DNA from: Pseudomonas sp. TH15
Lineage (GTDB): Bacteria; Pseudomonadota; Gammaproteobacteria; Pseudomonadales; Pseudomonadaceae
NCBI RefSeq assembly: GCF_016651105.1
Contig: NZ_JAEKEL010000001.1
Location: 3,896,001 to 3,960,000 of the forward strand
DNA length: 64,000 nt
Direction of reading: 5' to 3'
Below the pieces are notes generated by a model. It did not search any database. It was not told the DNA's origin and saw only the letters and a program-made list of their open reading frames with translations. Each line of letters starts with the position of its first letter. Position 1 is the stretch's first letter. Both the position numbers and the translations under genes were made by a program. Below are positions 42,845-51,856 of the stretch, one piece after another.

Positions 42845-45499
42845 ATGATTCAGTTTTCACCGGTCAAATCACCATTGAGCCTGGCCTTGCTGCTGGCTAT
42901 CAACACGCTGCCGGCCATGGCCGCTGACAGCACGGCAACCGAACCCACCACCCAACTGCAACGCGTCGAAGTCACCGGCAGCGCAATCCGCCGGGTCGAT
43001 GCCGAAACCGCAGTGCCGATCACCATCCTGCGGGTCGAACAACTGCGTGAGCAGGGCGTGACCAGCACCGAAGAACTGATCAACCGCATCTCCGCCAACC
43101 AATCGTCGGTAGGCTCGGGACGTTCGGTAGGTTCCAGCAGCGGCGGTGCGTCCTATGCCGACTTGCGCGGCATCGGCCCGAACAAAACCCTGGTGCTGCT
43201 CAACGGTCGACGGCTGAGCAACAACGCCACCAGCTCGATCAACGGCTCCGGCGTCGACCTGAACACCATTCCATTCGCCGCCATCGACCGAGTCGAGGTG
43301 TTGCGCGATGGCGCGTCGGCGCTGTACGGCACCGACGCTATCGGCGGGGTGATCAACTTCATCACCAAGAAAAGCCTGACCACCGGCCAGCTCACCACCG
43401 GCTACGATAGCCCGACCCATGCCGGCGGCGGTGACAGTCACAACTTCAGCGGCAGTTGGGGGATCGGCGATTTGCAGGACGACCGCTTCAATGTGTTTGG
43501 CGTGGTCAGTTATGACAAACAGCAACGACTGGCTGCCGATGACCGCGCCTATACCTACAACTACCAGCCTGGACGCGGGCTCGATTACACCTCCGGCACC
43601 GCGTCGCCCGCCAACTGGAGCCAGGGCAGCAACGCGACCAACCCGCTGGCCGGTTCCGGTTGCAACGCGCCCGGGCTGTTGTCGCGCAACGGCATCTGCC
43701 GTCAGAGCCTGTGGAATTACCTCGATCTGGTGCCGGAAACCGAGAAGACCTCGGCCTTCGCCAAAGCCACCGGCAAGCTCTCGGACGACCACAACGTCAG
43801 CCTCGAATATTTCTGGGCGCGCAACGAAAACCGCACGCAAATCGGCCCTGGCACCTTGATGGGCAATCAGGTGAATCCGGGCACCACGTTTTATCCGGGC
43901 AACGGCATCACACCGGGGCCAAGCGGCTTCGCCCTTGACCCGACGCAGCCAGTCGACGTGAACTGGCGTGAAACGGCCGTCGGCGCGCGTCAGCATGAAG
44001 ACGACAACACCAGCCAACGCTTGTTGCTGAGTTTCGACGGCAATCTGGTGGGTTGGGACTACAACGTCGGCGCCTCGTACAACCAGAACAAAGTGGTCAA
44101 CTCCATCCTCGACGGCTACGTGAACGACCGGCCGATTAGCCAAGGCATTGCCACTGGCGTGATCAACCCGTTCGGCCCGCAGACAGCGGCGGGCGATGCC
44201 TTGCTGGCGGCCAACGCGGTGGACGGTGATTACGGCACAGCAGTGGGCCGGGTGAAGGCGATTGACGGGCGCATCAGCCGCGAGATCGGCGACTGGTTCG
44301 GCTCCGGTTCTTCAGCCCTGGCCTTGGGCGGCGAGTATCGCAAGGAAGATTTTCATCAGGATTTCGCCCAGTTTGCCGGCGATATCCAGAGCCTCGGCGT
44401 TGACCCCAATGGCAGCGTGGCCGGGGATCGCAGCGTCTCGGCCGAGTACGCTGAGGTCAACGTTCCAGTGCTCGACAGCCTGGAGCTGTCTGCCGCCGTG
44501 CGTCACGACAAGTACAGCGACTTTGGCAGCACCACCAACCCGAAATATTCGTTCCGCTTCCAGCCGTTCAAGGAACTGGTGCTGCGCGGCGCCTACAGCG
44601 AAGGCTTCCGCGCGCCGTCGTTGTATGAGCTCTACAACCCGACCTTCACCTCGTACACCGTCGCCAACTACAACGACCCTCGCCTGTGTGCCGGCGGCAA
44701 CCCCAGCAACGGCGGGATCGCCAACCGCGACTGCGCACAGCAGTTCAACCGCACCACGGGTGGCAACACCGACCTGAGCCCGGAAACCGCGCGCAACGTG
44801 ACCGTTGGTTTCGTCTATCAGCCGTTTGATCGCCTGACCACCGGGCTGGATTTCTGGTGGATCAACATCGCCAACCAGATCGCTGAATTCCCCGAATCGG
44901 CAGTGTTCGAAAACCCCGAGCTGTACCCCGAGCGTCTGATTCGCAAGCCTGATGGCTCCATCGATCACATCGTTACCGGCCTGGCCAACCTCGGCAAGAT
45001 CAAGACTAACGGCGTCGACGTGAGCTTCGACTATCGCTTGCCGAGCACCTCGATTGGCGATTTCGGCATCGGCCTGCAAGGCACTTATGTCAGCCGTTAC
45101 GAATTCCAGCAGCAGCTCAAGGGCGATTACATCGACAAGCTCGGCGACTTCCGTGGCGGCGACTTTTCCTCGGCCGGTGCCGTGGCCCGGTGGCGTCACA
45201 GCCTGACCGGCAGCTGGAACTACGGCCCGTACGGTGTGGCGCTGACCAACCGCTATACCAGCGGTTATCACGATTCCGACCGTGACACCCACGATTACGT
45301 CGGCTCGTACAACGTCTGGGATCTGGCCGGTACCTACACCTGGCGCAAGACCCTGAGCGTGACCCTCGGCGCGAAAAACCTGTTCGACCGCGAGCCGCCA
45401 TTCAGCAACCAGACCTACACGTTCCAGAGCGGCTACGACCCGAAATATGGCGATCCGTTTGGGCGAACGCTGTACACGCGGGTTGCCTACAAATTCTAA
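42845..45499 (+). CDS. TonB-dependent outer-membrane receptor (no STN domain)
   Basis: An 884-residue receptor with signal peptide ending AMAA (about 1-27), TonB-box-like LQRVEVTGSAIRRVD, plug domain (ADLRGIGPNKTLVLLNGRR, DGASALYGTDAIGGVINFI) and a beta-barrel ending VAYKF with terminal Phe. It lacks the STN domain of receptor 1, so it is a pure importer. It belongs to the same broad receptor subtype as receptor 1 and shares its 5' leader. yejABEF follows after a REPIN, suggesting an outer-membrane partner for that inner-membrane importer. Confidence 0.92.
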   Translation: MIQFSPVKSPLSLALLLAINTLPAMAADSTATEPTTQLQRVEVTGSAIRRVDAETAVPITILRVEQLREQGVTSTEELINRISANQSSVGSGRSVGSSSGGASYADLRGIGPNKTLVLLNGRRLSNNATSSINGSGVDLNTIPFAAIDRVEVLRDGASALYGTDAIGGVINFITKKSLTTGQLTTGYDSPTHAGGGDSHNFSGSWGIGDLQDDRFNVFGVVSYDKQQRLAADDRAYTYNYQPGRGLDYTSGTASPANWSQGSNATNPLAGSGCNAPGLLSRNGICRQSLWNYLDLVPETEKTSAFAKATGKLSDDHNVSLEYFWARNENRTQIGPGTLMGNQVNPGTTFYPGNGITPGPSGFALDPTQPVDVNWRETAVGARQHEDDNTSQRLLLSFDGNLVGWDYNVGASYNQNKVVNSILDGYVNDRPISQGIATGVINPFGPQTAAGDALLAANAVDGDYGTAVGRVKAIDGRISREIGDWFGSGSSALALGGEYRKEDFHQDFAQFAGDIQSLGVDPNGSVAGDRSVSAEYAEVNVPVLDSLELSAAVRHDKYSDFGSTTNPKYSFRFQPFKELVLRGAYSEGFRAPSLYELYNPTFTSYTVANYNDPRLCAGGNPSNGGIANRDCAQQFNRTTGGNTDLSPETARNVTVGFVYQPFDRLTTGLDFWWINIANQIAEFPESAVFENPELYPERLIRKPDGSIDHIVTGLANLGKIKTNGVDVSFDYRLPSTSIGDFGIGLQGTYVSRYEFQQQLKGDYIDKLGDFRGGDFSSAGAVARWRHSLTGSWNYGPYGVALTNRYTSGYHDSDRDTHDYVGSYNVWDLAGTYTWRKTLSVTLGAKNLFDREPPFSNQTYTFQSGYDPKYGDPFGRTLYTRVAYKF

Positions 45500-45503
45500 A
45501 CAA

Positions 45504-45585
45504 ACCCTGTAGGAGCTGCCGCAGGCTGCGATCTTTTGATCTTCCAAAAACCAAAGATCGCAGCCTGCGGCAGCTCCTACAGGGT
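45504..45585. repeat. REPIN between receptor 2 and yejA
   Basis: ACCCTGTAGGAGCTGCCGCA (45504) and TGCGGCAGCTCCTACAGGGT (to 45585) are a perfect inverted pair with GGCTGCGATC/GATCGCAGCC inner stems. It forms the probable 3' end of the receptor transcript. Confidence 0.92.
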
Positions 45586-45731
45586 ATCGCCGGCCTGTTG
45601 CGCATCACCGGCCGGCAGGAAATGTGCTGATTGTCTGGTAGTCATCGCCAGCAGGCTGGTTCCCACAGGGTATTGATGGGGCCTGCCAGCGAAGAGGCCA
45701 TTAGCCGCACCGTGTAAAAAGGATCTGCCAA

Positions 45732-47582
45732 ATGCTTTGCAGACATCACCTTCTGGGCCTTTGCCTGTTACTGAGCCCAACGACATGGGCCGCGCCGCAA
45801 CCGGCACTCACCGTCTATGGCGAAGCCCCCAAGTACGCCGCCGATTTCCAGCATCTGGCCTACGCCAACCCCAACGCACCCAAGGGCGGCAGCCTGCGGC
45901 GTTCTTCGCTGGAAAGCGGCCCGTTCGATCACCTGATTCCCTATACCGACAAAGGCACCGGTGTTGCCGACGTTGACGGCTGGCTGTATGCGCCGCTGGC
46001 TTATCGCAGCAAAGACGAGCCCTACAGTGTCTACGGCCTGGTCGCCCAACAAATGGAACTGGCCCCCGACCGAACCTGGCTCCGGTTCTACTTGAACCCG
46101 GCAGCCCGTTTCGACGACGGCAGCCCGATCACCGCCGAAGACGTGCGTTACACCTTCGAGCTGTTCACCACCCAGGGCAGCCTCAAATATCGCCAGCAAT
46201 TCGCCGATGTCGCAGAAGTCATTGTCGAGTCGCCGACCCAAGTGCGTTTCGTCTTCAAAAACAGCGAGAGCCGCACCTTGCCGCTGGATCTGGCGACATT
46301 GCCAGTGCTGCCGGAACACTGGTGGCGCACGCGCAACTTCGCTGACGGCGGCGGTTTCGAAGCACCGCTGGGCAGCGGCCCGTATCGGGTCAGCGCGGTG
46401 GACGCCGGGCGCAGCGTCAATTTCGAGCGGGTCAAGAACTGGTGGGGCAACGACCTGCCGGTGACGCGCGGCCTCTATAACTTCGATGCCTTGAGGGTCG
46501 AGTTCTTCGCCGACACCGACGTCTCGCGCCAAGTGCTCAAGGCCGGTGGCTTCGATTACAACCGCGAGTTCTCGGCGACCAGTTTCACCATCGGCTACGC
46601 CGGGAGTGCGCTGGATCAAGGACGTTTGATCCGCGAACACCTGGCCCCCGGCGCGGCTCAGGGCGCCCAAGGGTTTGTGTTCAACCTGCAAAAACCAGTG
46701 TTTCAGGATCGCCGTGTGCGTCAGGCCATCGCCATGCTGTGGGACTTCGAATGGAGCAACCGCCAGATGATGCGCAGCCTGTATTTGCGTCAGCGTAGCT
46801 ACTTCTCCCACAGCGCGCTGGCAGCCAGCGCATTGCCGGATGCCGAAGAACTGAAAATCCTCGAACCGTGGCGCGGCAAGATCCCCGATCAAGTCTTCAG
46901 CGAGGTGTTCCAGGCGCCGCACACCGACGGCAGCGGCATCATTCGCGGCCAGCAGTTGCAGGCGCTGAAGCTGCTGGAAGAGGCGGGATGGAAGCCTGAG
47001 GGCGATCAACTGGTCAACGCCAACGGCGAGCCGCTGCACTTCACCTTTCTCAACGGTCAGAAAGGCTTCGAACGGCTGTTGCTGCCGTTCAAACGCAACC
47101 TGGCGCAGATCGGCATTGGCTTCGATATCCGCCAGGTCGACACCGCGCAATACACCAACCGGGTGCGCAGCCGCGACTACGACATGATCGTCGCCGGCTA
47201 CCCGGTGAGCCAGGCGCCGGGGCGGGAGTTGTTCAACTACTTCGGCGCCGAGGGTGCTGACGATCCCGGCTCGAATAACTATATGGTCCTGCGCGATCCG
47301 GCGGTGGACGGCTTGCTCACCGGACTGGTCCAGGCCGATAGCCGCGCCAGTATGTTGCGCCACGCCCGAGCGCTGGATCGAGTGTTGCAGTGGGGTTACT
47401 ACTGGATTCCCAACTATTACCCGCCGGGGATTTCCACGGTGTGGTGGAACCGTTTCGGCCGTCCGGCGATTGCGCCGTTGTACGACGCCGGCCTGGAAAC
47501 CTGGTGGGAAATCAGCCCTTCGGCGTTGACCCAAACCCAGATGCAACAACGCACCCGGGAGTATTCCCATGTGGGGTTATAG
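45732..47582 (+). CDS. yejA: Oligopeptide/microcin-type ABC substrate-binding protein YejA
   Basis: A 616-residue extracellular solute-binding protein of family 5. A signal peptide (about 1-21, ending TWAA) is followed by the YejA start LTVYGEAPKYAADFQHLAYANPNAPKGG. Internal segments FDDGSPITAEDVRYTFE and NYYPPGISTVWWNRFG fit peptide-binding proteins. YejABEF in enterobacteria imports short peptides, including microcin C. AAAAAGGA precedes ATG 45732. It overlaps yejB by 14 bases. Confidence 0.93.
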   Translation: MLCRHHLLGLCLLLSPTTWAAPQPALTVYGEAPKYAADFQHLAYANPNAPKGGSLRRSSLESGPFDHLIPYTDKGTGVADVDGWLYAPLAYRSKDEPYSVYGLVAQQMELAPDRTWLRFYLNPAARFDDGSPITAEDVRYTFELFTTQGSLKYRQQFADVAEVIVESPTQVRFVFKNSESRTLPLDLATLPVLPEHWWRTRNFADGGGFEAPLGSGPYRVSAVDAGRSVNFERVKNWWGNDLPVTRGLYNFDALRVEFFADTDVSRQVLKAGGFDYNREFSATSFTIGYAGSALDQGRLIREHLAPGAAQGAQGFVFNLQKPVFQDRRVRQAIAMLWDFEWSNRQMMRSLYLRQRSYFSHSALAASALPDAEELKILEPWRGKIPDQVFSEVFQAPHTDGSGIIRGQQLQALKLLEEAGWKPEGDQLVNANGEPLHFTFLNGQKGFERLLLPFKRNLAQIGIGFDIRQVDTAQYTNRVRSRDYDMIVAGYPVSQAPGRELFNYFGAEGADDPGSNNYMVLRDPAVDGLLTGLVQADSRASMLRHARALDRVLQWGYYWIPNYYPPGISTVWWNRFGRPAIAPLYDAGLETWWEISPSALTQTQMQQRTREYSHVGL

Positions 47583-48630
47583 CCTGCGGCGTTTGCTGCT
47601 GATCGTGCCGACCTTGTTGTGCATTCTGCTGGTCAACTTCGTCATCGTGCAGGCCGCGCCGGGTGGGCCGGTGGAGCAAGCCATTGCGCGCTTGCAGGGC
47701 ATCGGGGTTGGCGGCGTGGGCGCCAGCCATGTCGAGTCCATCGGCGGTGAATCCCGCGCCACCCGAGGCCTGGACCCGAAACTGGTGGCGGATATCGAGC
47801 GTCAGTACGGCTTCGATAAACCCGCCGGTGAACGCCTGTGGCTGATGCTCAAAAGCTACGCGCGGTTGGATTTCGGCTCGAGTTTTTTCCGTGGCGCATC
47901 AGTGATTGATCTGATCCTGCAAAAGCTCCCGGTGACCCTGTCGCTCGGCTTGTGGGCGACGCTGATCACCTATCTGGTGTCGATCCCGCTGGGGATTCGC
48001 AAAGCGGTGCACCACGGCTCGGCGTTCGATGTCTGGAGCAGCGCAGCGATCATCATCGGTTACGCGATGCCGGGGTTTCTGTTCGCGTTGTTGCTGATCG
48101 TGGTGTTCGGCGGCGGCACGGTGCTGGACTGGTTTCCGGTGCGCGGTTTGGTCTCGGAAAACTTCGCCGAGCTCTCGGCCTGGGGCAAGGTCGCGGACTA
48201 CTTCTGGCACCTGGTGCTGCCAGTCAGCGCATTGGTGATCGGCGGGTTTGCGACGTTGACGATCCTGACCAAAAACAGCTTTCTCAACGAGATCTCCCGG
48301 CTGTACGTGGTGACGGCGCGGGCCAAAGGCTTGAGCGAAAACCAGGTGCTGTACGGTCATGTGTTTCGTAACGCGATGCTGTTGGTGGTCGCCGGTTTGC
48401 CCCAGGCACTGGTGACAGTGTTCTTCGGCGGCTCGTTGCTGATCGAAGTGATCTTCTCCCTCGATGGTCTTGGCCGCATGAGCTACGAAGCCGCCGTCGC
48501 CCGGGACTACCCGGTGGTGTTCGGCTCGCTGTTCATCTTCACCCTGTTTGGGCTGCTGATAAAACTGTTGGGCGACCTCTGCTACACGCTGGTCGACCCG
48601 CGCATCGATTTCACCGCGAGGGCTGCCTGA
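47569..48630 (+). CDS. yejB: ABC permease YejB
   Basis: A 353-residue inner-membrane permease with an N-terminal segment (LRRLLLIVPTLLCILLVNFVI), the peptide-permease motif APGGPVEQ, a long periplasmic insert typical of YejB (GIGVGGVGAS..GESRATRG) and C-terminal LYVVTARAKGLSENQVLYGHVFRNA docking loop. Overlaps yejA by 14 bases and yejE by one. Confidence 0.94.
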   Translation: MWGYSLRRLLLIVPTLLCILLVNFVIVQAAPGGPVEQAIARLQGIGVGGVGASHVESIGGESRATRGLDPKLVADIERQYGFDKPAGERLWLMLKSYARLDFGSSFFRGASVIDLILQKLPVTLSLGLWATLITYLVSIPLGIRKAVHHGSAFDVWSSAAIIIGYAMPGFLFALLLIVVFGGGTVLDWFPVRGLVSENFAELSAWGKVADYFWHLVLPVSALVIGGFATLTILTKNSFLNEISRLYVVTARAKGLSENQVLYGHVFRNAMLLVVAGLPQALVTVFFGGSLLIEVIFSLDGLGRMSYEAAVARDYPVVFGSLFIFTLFGLLIKLLGDLCYTLVDPRIDFTARAA

Positions 48631-49652
48631 TGCTGACGTTGTCTCCCATAGGCCAGCGGCGCTGGGCACGGTTCAAGGCGCATCGGCGCGGTTGGTGGTC
48701 GTTGTGGCTGTTTCTGGCGCTGTTCGGTCTGAGCCTGGGCGGTGAATTGGTGGCCAATGACAAGCCGCTGCTAGTCTCGTATCAGGGCGAGTGTTACTTC
48801 CCGGCGTTCAAGCGCTACACCGAGCAGGATTTTGGCGGCGAGCTGCCATTTCAGCCGGACTATCGCAGCCTGCAAACAAAGGAGTTGATCGAGGGGCAGG
48901 GCGGCTGGTTGTTGTTTGCGCCGATTCCGTTCGGGTTCGATACGGTCAATTACGACTTGACCGAACCGGCGCCGAGCCCGCCGTCGTTTGAGAACTGGCT
49001 GGGCACCGACGATCAGGCTCGGGACGTATTGGCGCGGGTGATTTTCGGCACGCGGATCTCACTGTTGTTCGCCCTTGCATTGACCGCCGCCAGTGCGCTG
49101 ATCGGTATCGCCGCCGGGGCATTGCAAGGCTATTACGGTGGCTGGATCGATTTGCTCGGTCAGCGGTTGTTGGAGGTTTGGTCGGGGCTGCCGGTGTTGT
49201 ATCTGCTGATTATTTTGTCGGGTTTCGTCGAGCCGAATTTCTGGTGGCTGCTGGGGATCATGGCGCTGTTTTCCTGGCTGAGCCTGGTGGACGTGGTGCG
49301 CGCCGAATTCCTGCGCAGTCGCGGGCTGGAGTATGTGAAAGCCGCGCGGGCGTTGGGCGTCGGCGATGCTCAAGTGATGTGGCGGCACATTTTACCCAAT
49401 GCCATGAGCGCGACCCTGACGTACCTGCCGTTCATTCTGACCGGCGCCATTGCGACTTTGTCAGCGCTGGATTTTCTCGGTTTCGGTATGCCGGCCGGCA
49501 GTGCATCGCTCGGTGAATTGATCGGCCAGGGCAAAAACAATCTGCAAGCGCCGTGGCTGGGTTTGACGGCGTTTTTCGCCTTGGCACTGATTCTGTCGTT
49601 GCTGGTGTTTATCGGCGAGGCCTGCCGTGATGCGTTTGATCCTAGGACTTGA
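48630..49652 (+). CDS. yejE: ABC permease YejE
   Basis: A 340-residue permease. An N-terminal membrane segment (WWSLWLFLALFGLSLGGEL) is followed by the YejE-type periplasmic part (LLVSYQGECYFPAFKRYTEQ, NWLGTDDQARDVLARVIFG) and the transmembrane core with docking loop LEYVKAARALGVGDAQVMWRHI. It starts in a TGATG overlap with yejB; yejF starts one base after its stop. Confidence 0.94.
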   Translation: MLTLSPIGQRRWARFKAHRRGWWSLWLFLALFGLSLGGELVANDKPLLVSYQGECYFPAFKRYTEQDFGGELPFQPDYRSLQTKELIEGQGGWLLFAPIPFGFDTVNYDLTEPAPSPPSFENWLGTDDQARDVLARVIFGTRISLLFALALTAASALIGIAAGALQGYYGGWIDLLGQRLLEVWSGLPVLYLLIILSGFVEPNFWWLLGIMALFSWLSLVDVVRAEFLRSRGLEYVKAARALGVGDAQVMWRHILPNAMSATLTYLPFILTGAIATLSALDFLGFGMPAGSASLGELIGQGKNNLQAPWLGLTAFFALALILSLLVFIGEACRDAFDPRT

Positions 49653-49653
49653 G

Positions 49654-51273
49654 ATGAACGATAACCTGATGGAGTTGCGCAACCTGCGGGTGGCGTTTAA
49701 CGGCTGTGAAGTTGTGCACGGGATTGATCTGGATATTCGACCCGGTGAATGCCTGGCGTTGGTGGGCGAGTCGGGTTCCGGCAAATCGGTGACCGCTCAC
49801 AGCATTCTGCAATTGCTTGAGCCTTCGACGACCCGCATCGAAGGCAGCATTCGCTACGGCGGCGAAGAATTGCTGGGCGCTTCTTCCAAGCGTCTGCGGC
49901 AACTGCGCGGTAACCGTATCGCGATGATTTTTCAGGAGCCGATGAGTTCGCTGAATCCGCTGCACACCATCGAACGGCAATTGGGTGAAACCTTGGCGTT
50001 GCACAAAGGTTTGGCCGGTGCTGTAGCGCGCAAGCGCATTCTGGAATTGCTGGAACTGGTGGGCATTCAGCAGGCTTCGAATCGTCTGAAGGCTTATCCT
50101 CACCAACTCTCTGGTGGTCAGCGGCAACGGGTGATGATTGCCATGGCGCTGGCCTGCGAACCCGAGCTGCTGATCGCCGACGAGCCGACCACCGCGCTGG
50201 ATGTCACGGTGCAGCGCAAGATTTTGCTGCTGCTCAAAGACCTGCAACAGCGTTTGGGCATGGCGCTACTGATCATCAGCCACGACTTGAATCTGGTGCG
50301 CAGCATTGCGCAACGGGTGGCGGTGATGCGTGGCGGGGAGATTGTCGAGCAGGCGTCTTGCGAGCAATTGTTCAGCGCACCTCAGCATCCATACAGCGTC
50401 GAATTGCTGAATGCCGAACCCGGCGGCACAGCGTTGTGTCGCGACGATGCTGAAACGTTGCTTGCGGTCAGTGACCTGAAAGTCTGGTTCCCGCTGAGTG
50501 GCGGCTGGTTGCGGCCCAAGGCGTATCTCAAGGCTGTGAACGGTATCGATTTGAACCTGCAACGGGGCAAGACCTTGGGCATTGTCGGTGAGTCGGGTTC
50601 CGGCAAGTCGACGTTGGGCCAGGCGATTCTGCGGTTGATCGATGCCCAGGGCAGCATTCGCTTTCAGGGTCAGGCGCTGGAGTCGTTGAACGGCAAAGCG
50701 CTGCGCCCCTTGCGCAAGCGCCTGCAGGTGGTGTTTCAGGACCCGTTCGGCAGCCTGAGCCCGCGCCTGAGCGTGGAGCAGATCATTGCTGAAGGCTTGC
50801 AGGTTCACAGCGACCTGAACGCCGGGCAGCGCGAGCAAGCGGTGATTGATGTGTTGAGGGAAGTCGGCCTCGATCCGGCGACCCGACACCGCTATCCCCA
50901 TGAGTTTTCCGGTGGTCAGCGACAACGCATCGCCATCGCCCGCGCACTGGTGCTCAAGCCTGATCTGATCTTGCTGGATGAACCGACTTCAGCGCTGGAT
51001 CGCACGGTGCAGAAGCAAATCGTCGCGTTGTTGCGCAGGCTTCAGGAGGAGCATGGTTTGACCTATCTGTTCATCAGCCACGATCTGGCGGTAGTACGGG
51101 CGCTGGCCCATGACTTGATCGTGATGAAGGAGGGTGAAGTGCTGGAGCGCGGCGCCACGGCCGAGCTGTTCGACTCGGCGAGGCATCCGTATACGCGGGA
51201 GTTGTTGGCAGCCTCGTTCGCTGCGCCGGATTTGCCCCTGACAGCCAAGGACAGACTTTTATCCCTGGTCTAG
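49654..51273 (+). CDS. yejF: ABC ATPase YejF (two nucleotide-binding domains)
   Basis: A 539-residue fused ATPase. Domain 1 has Walker A VGESGSGKSVT, signature LSGGQRQRVMIA and Walker B LIADEPTTALD; domain 2 has VGESGSGKSTLG, FSGGQRQRIAIA and LILLDEPTSALD. It powers the YejBE channel. ATG 49654 (MNDNLMELRNL) is preferred to the upstream in-frame ATG inside yejE. Confidence 0.95.
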   Translation: MNDNLMELRNLRVAFNGCEVVHGIDLDIRPGECLALVGESGSGKSVTAHSILQLLEPSTTRIEGSIRYGGEELLGASSKRLRQLRGNRIAMIFQEPMSSLNPLHTIERQLGETLALHKGLAGAVARKRILELLELVGIQQASNRLKAYPHQLSGGQRQRVMIAMALACEPELLIADEPTTALDVTVQRKILLLLKDLQQRLGMALLIISHDLNLVRSIAQRVAVMRGGEIVEQASCEQLFSAPQHPYSVELLNAEPGGTALCRDDAETLLAVSDLKVWFPLSGGWLRPKAYLKAVNGIDLNLQRGKTLGIVGESGSGKSTLGQAILRLIDAQGSIRFQGQALESLNGKALRPLRKRLQVVFQDPFGSLSPRLSVEQIIAEGLQVHSDLNAGQREQAVIDVLREVGLDPATRHRYPHEFSGGQRQRIAIARALVLKPDLILLDEPTSALDRTVQKQIVALLRRLQEEHGLTYLFISHDLAVVRALAHDLIVMKEGEVLERGATAELFDSARHPYTRELLAASFAAPDLPLTAKDRLLSLV

Positions 51274-51313
51274 ATCCGGTACATTTCGCGGCTTGGCTCT
51301 CACAAGGATGTAG

Positions 51314-51844
51314 ATGATGGCAAAACCTGCCGCCCGACTCAGTGATCTCAACGCCTGCCCGGTAACCGGCCACGGCACCAATGCCAGCACCGCCGGTTCA
51401 CCCAACGTGAACATCAACGGCATGCCGGTGCTGCGCGTCGGCGACGCCACGGCTTGCGGCGATGCGGTCAGCGAAGGCATCGGCAATATCCTGATCAATG
51501 GCCAACCCATTGCCTTTCTCGGCAGTGCCACCGCCCACGGCGGCATGATCATCACCGGCTCTGGCGACGTCTTCGTCGGCACTCAGGCCGGCGCCGCACC
51601 GTTCATTCCGATCGTGACGGTACCCAAACACAGCGAACGTTTCCAACTGGTGGACGAAACCACCGGCGAAGCCATTCCCGACATGCTCTTTTGCATCGAA
51701 ACCGGTGACGGCCAACGCCTTGTCGGCCATACCGACAACCACGGCAACGCTGCACGGGTGTTCACCGCCGACCCGACGTCCATTGTCGTGCAATGGGGCA
51801 AGGAAGCCGCCGCTCACCTGGATGCACTGGGCATCGCTTACTAA
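51314..51844 (+). CDS. PAAR-domain protein (T6SS spike tip) with C-terminal extension
   Basis: A 176-residue protein. Residues about 1-100 are a PAAR domain (AARLSDLNACPVTGHG, PNVNINGMPVLRVGDATAC, TAHGGMIITGSGDVFVG) that sharpens the VgrG spike of type VI secretion. Residues about 105-176 form a small beta-rich extension (FQLVDETTGEAIPDMLFCIE, GHTDNHGNAARVFTAD) that may bind the cargo. An AAGGA site precedes the ATG pair at 51314/51317. The next gene starts 12 bases later, so they are one operon and the downstream protein is the likely cargo. Confidence 0.92.
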   Translation: MMAKPAARLSDLNACPVTGHGTNASTAGSPNVNINGMPVLRVGDATACGDAVSEGIGNILINGQPIAFLGSATAHGGMIITGSGDVFVGTQAGAAPFIPIVTVPKHSERFQLVDETTGEAIPDMLFCIETGDGQRLVGHTDNHGNAARVFTADPTSIVVQWGKEAAAHLDALGIAY

Positions 51845-51856
51845 GGAAGGTTCAAC

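Noticed and set aside
36887..51273. Integrated mobile island with att sites
   Set aside because: No integrase, tRNA, direct repeats or transposase seen at its borders; only REPINs, which are general in this chromosome.
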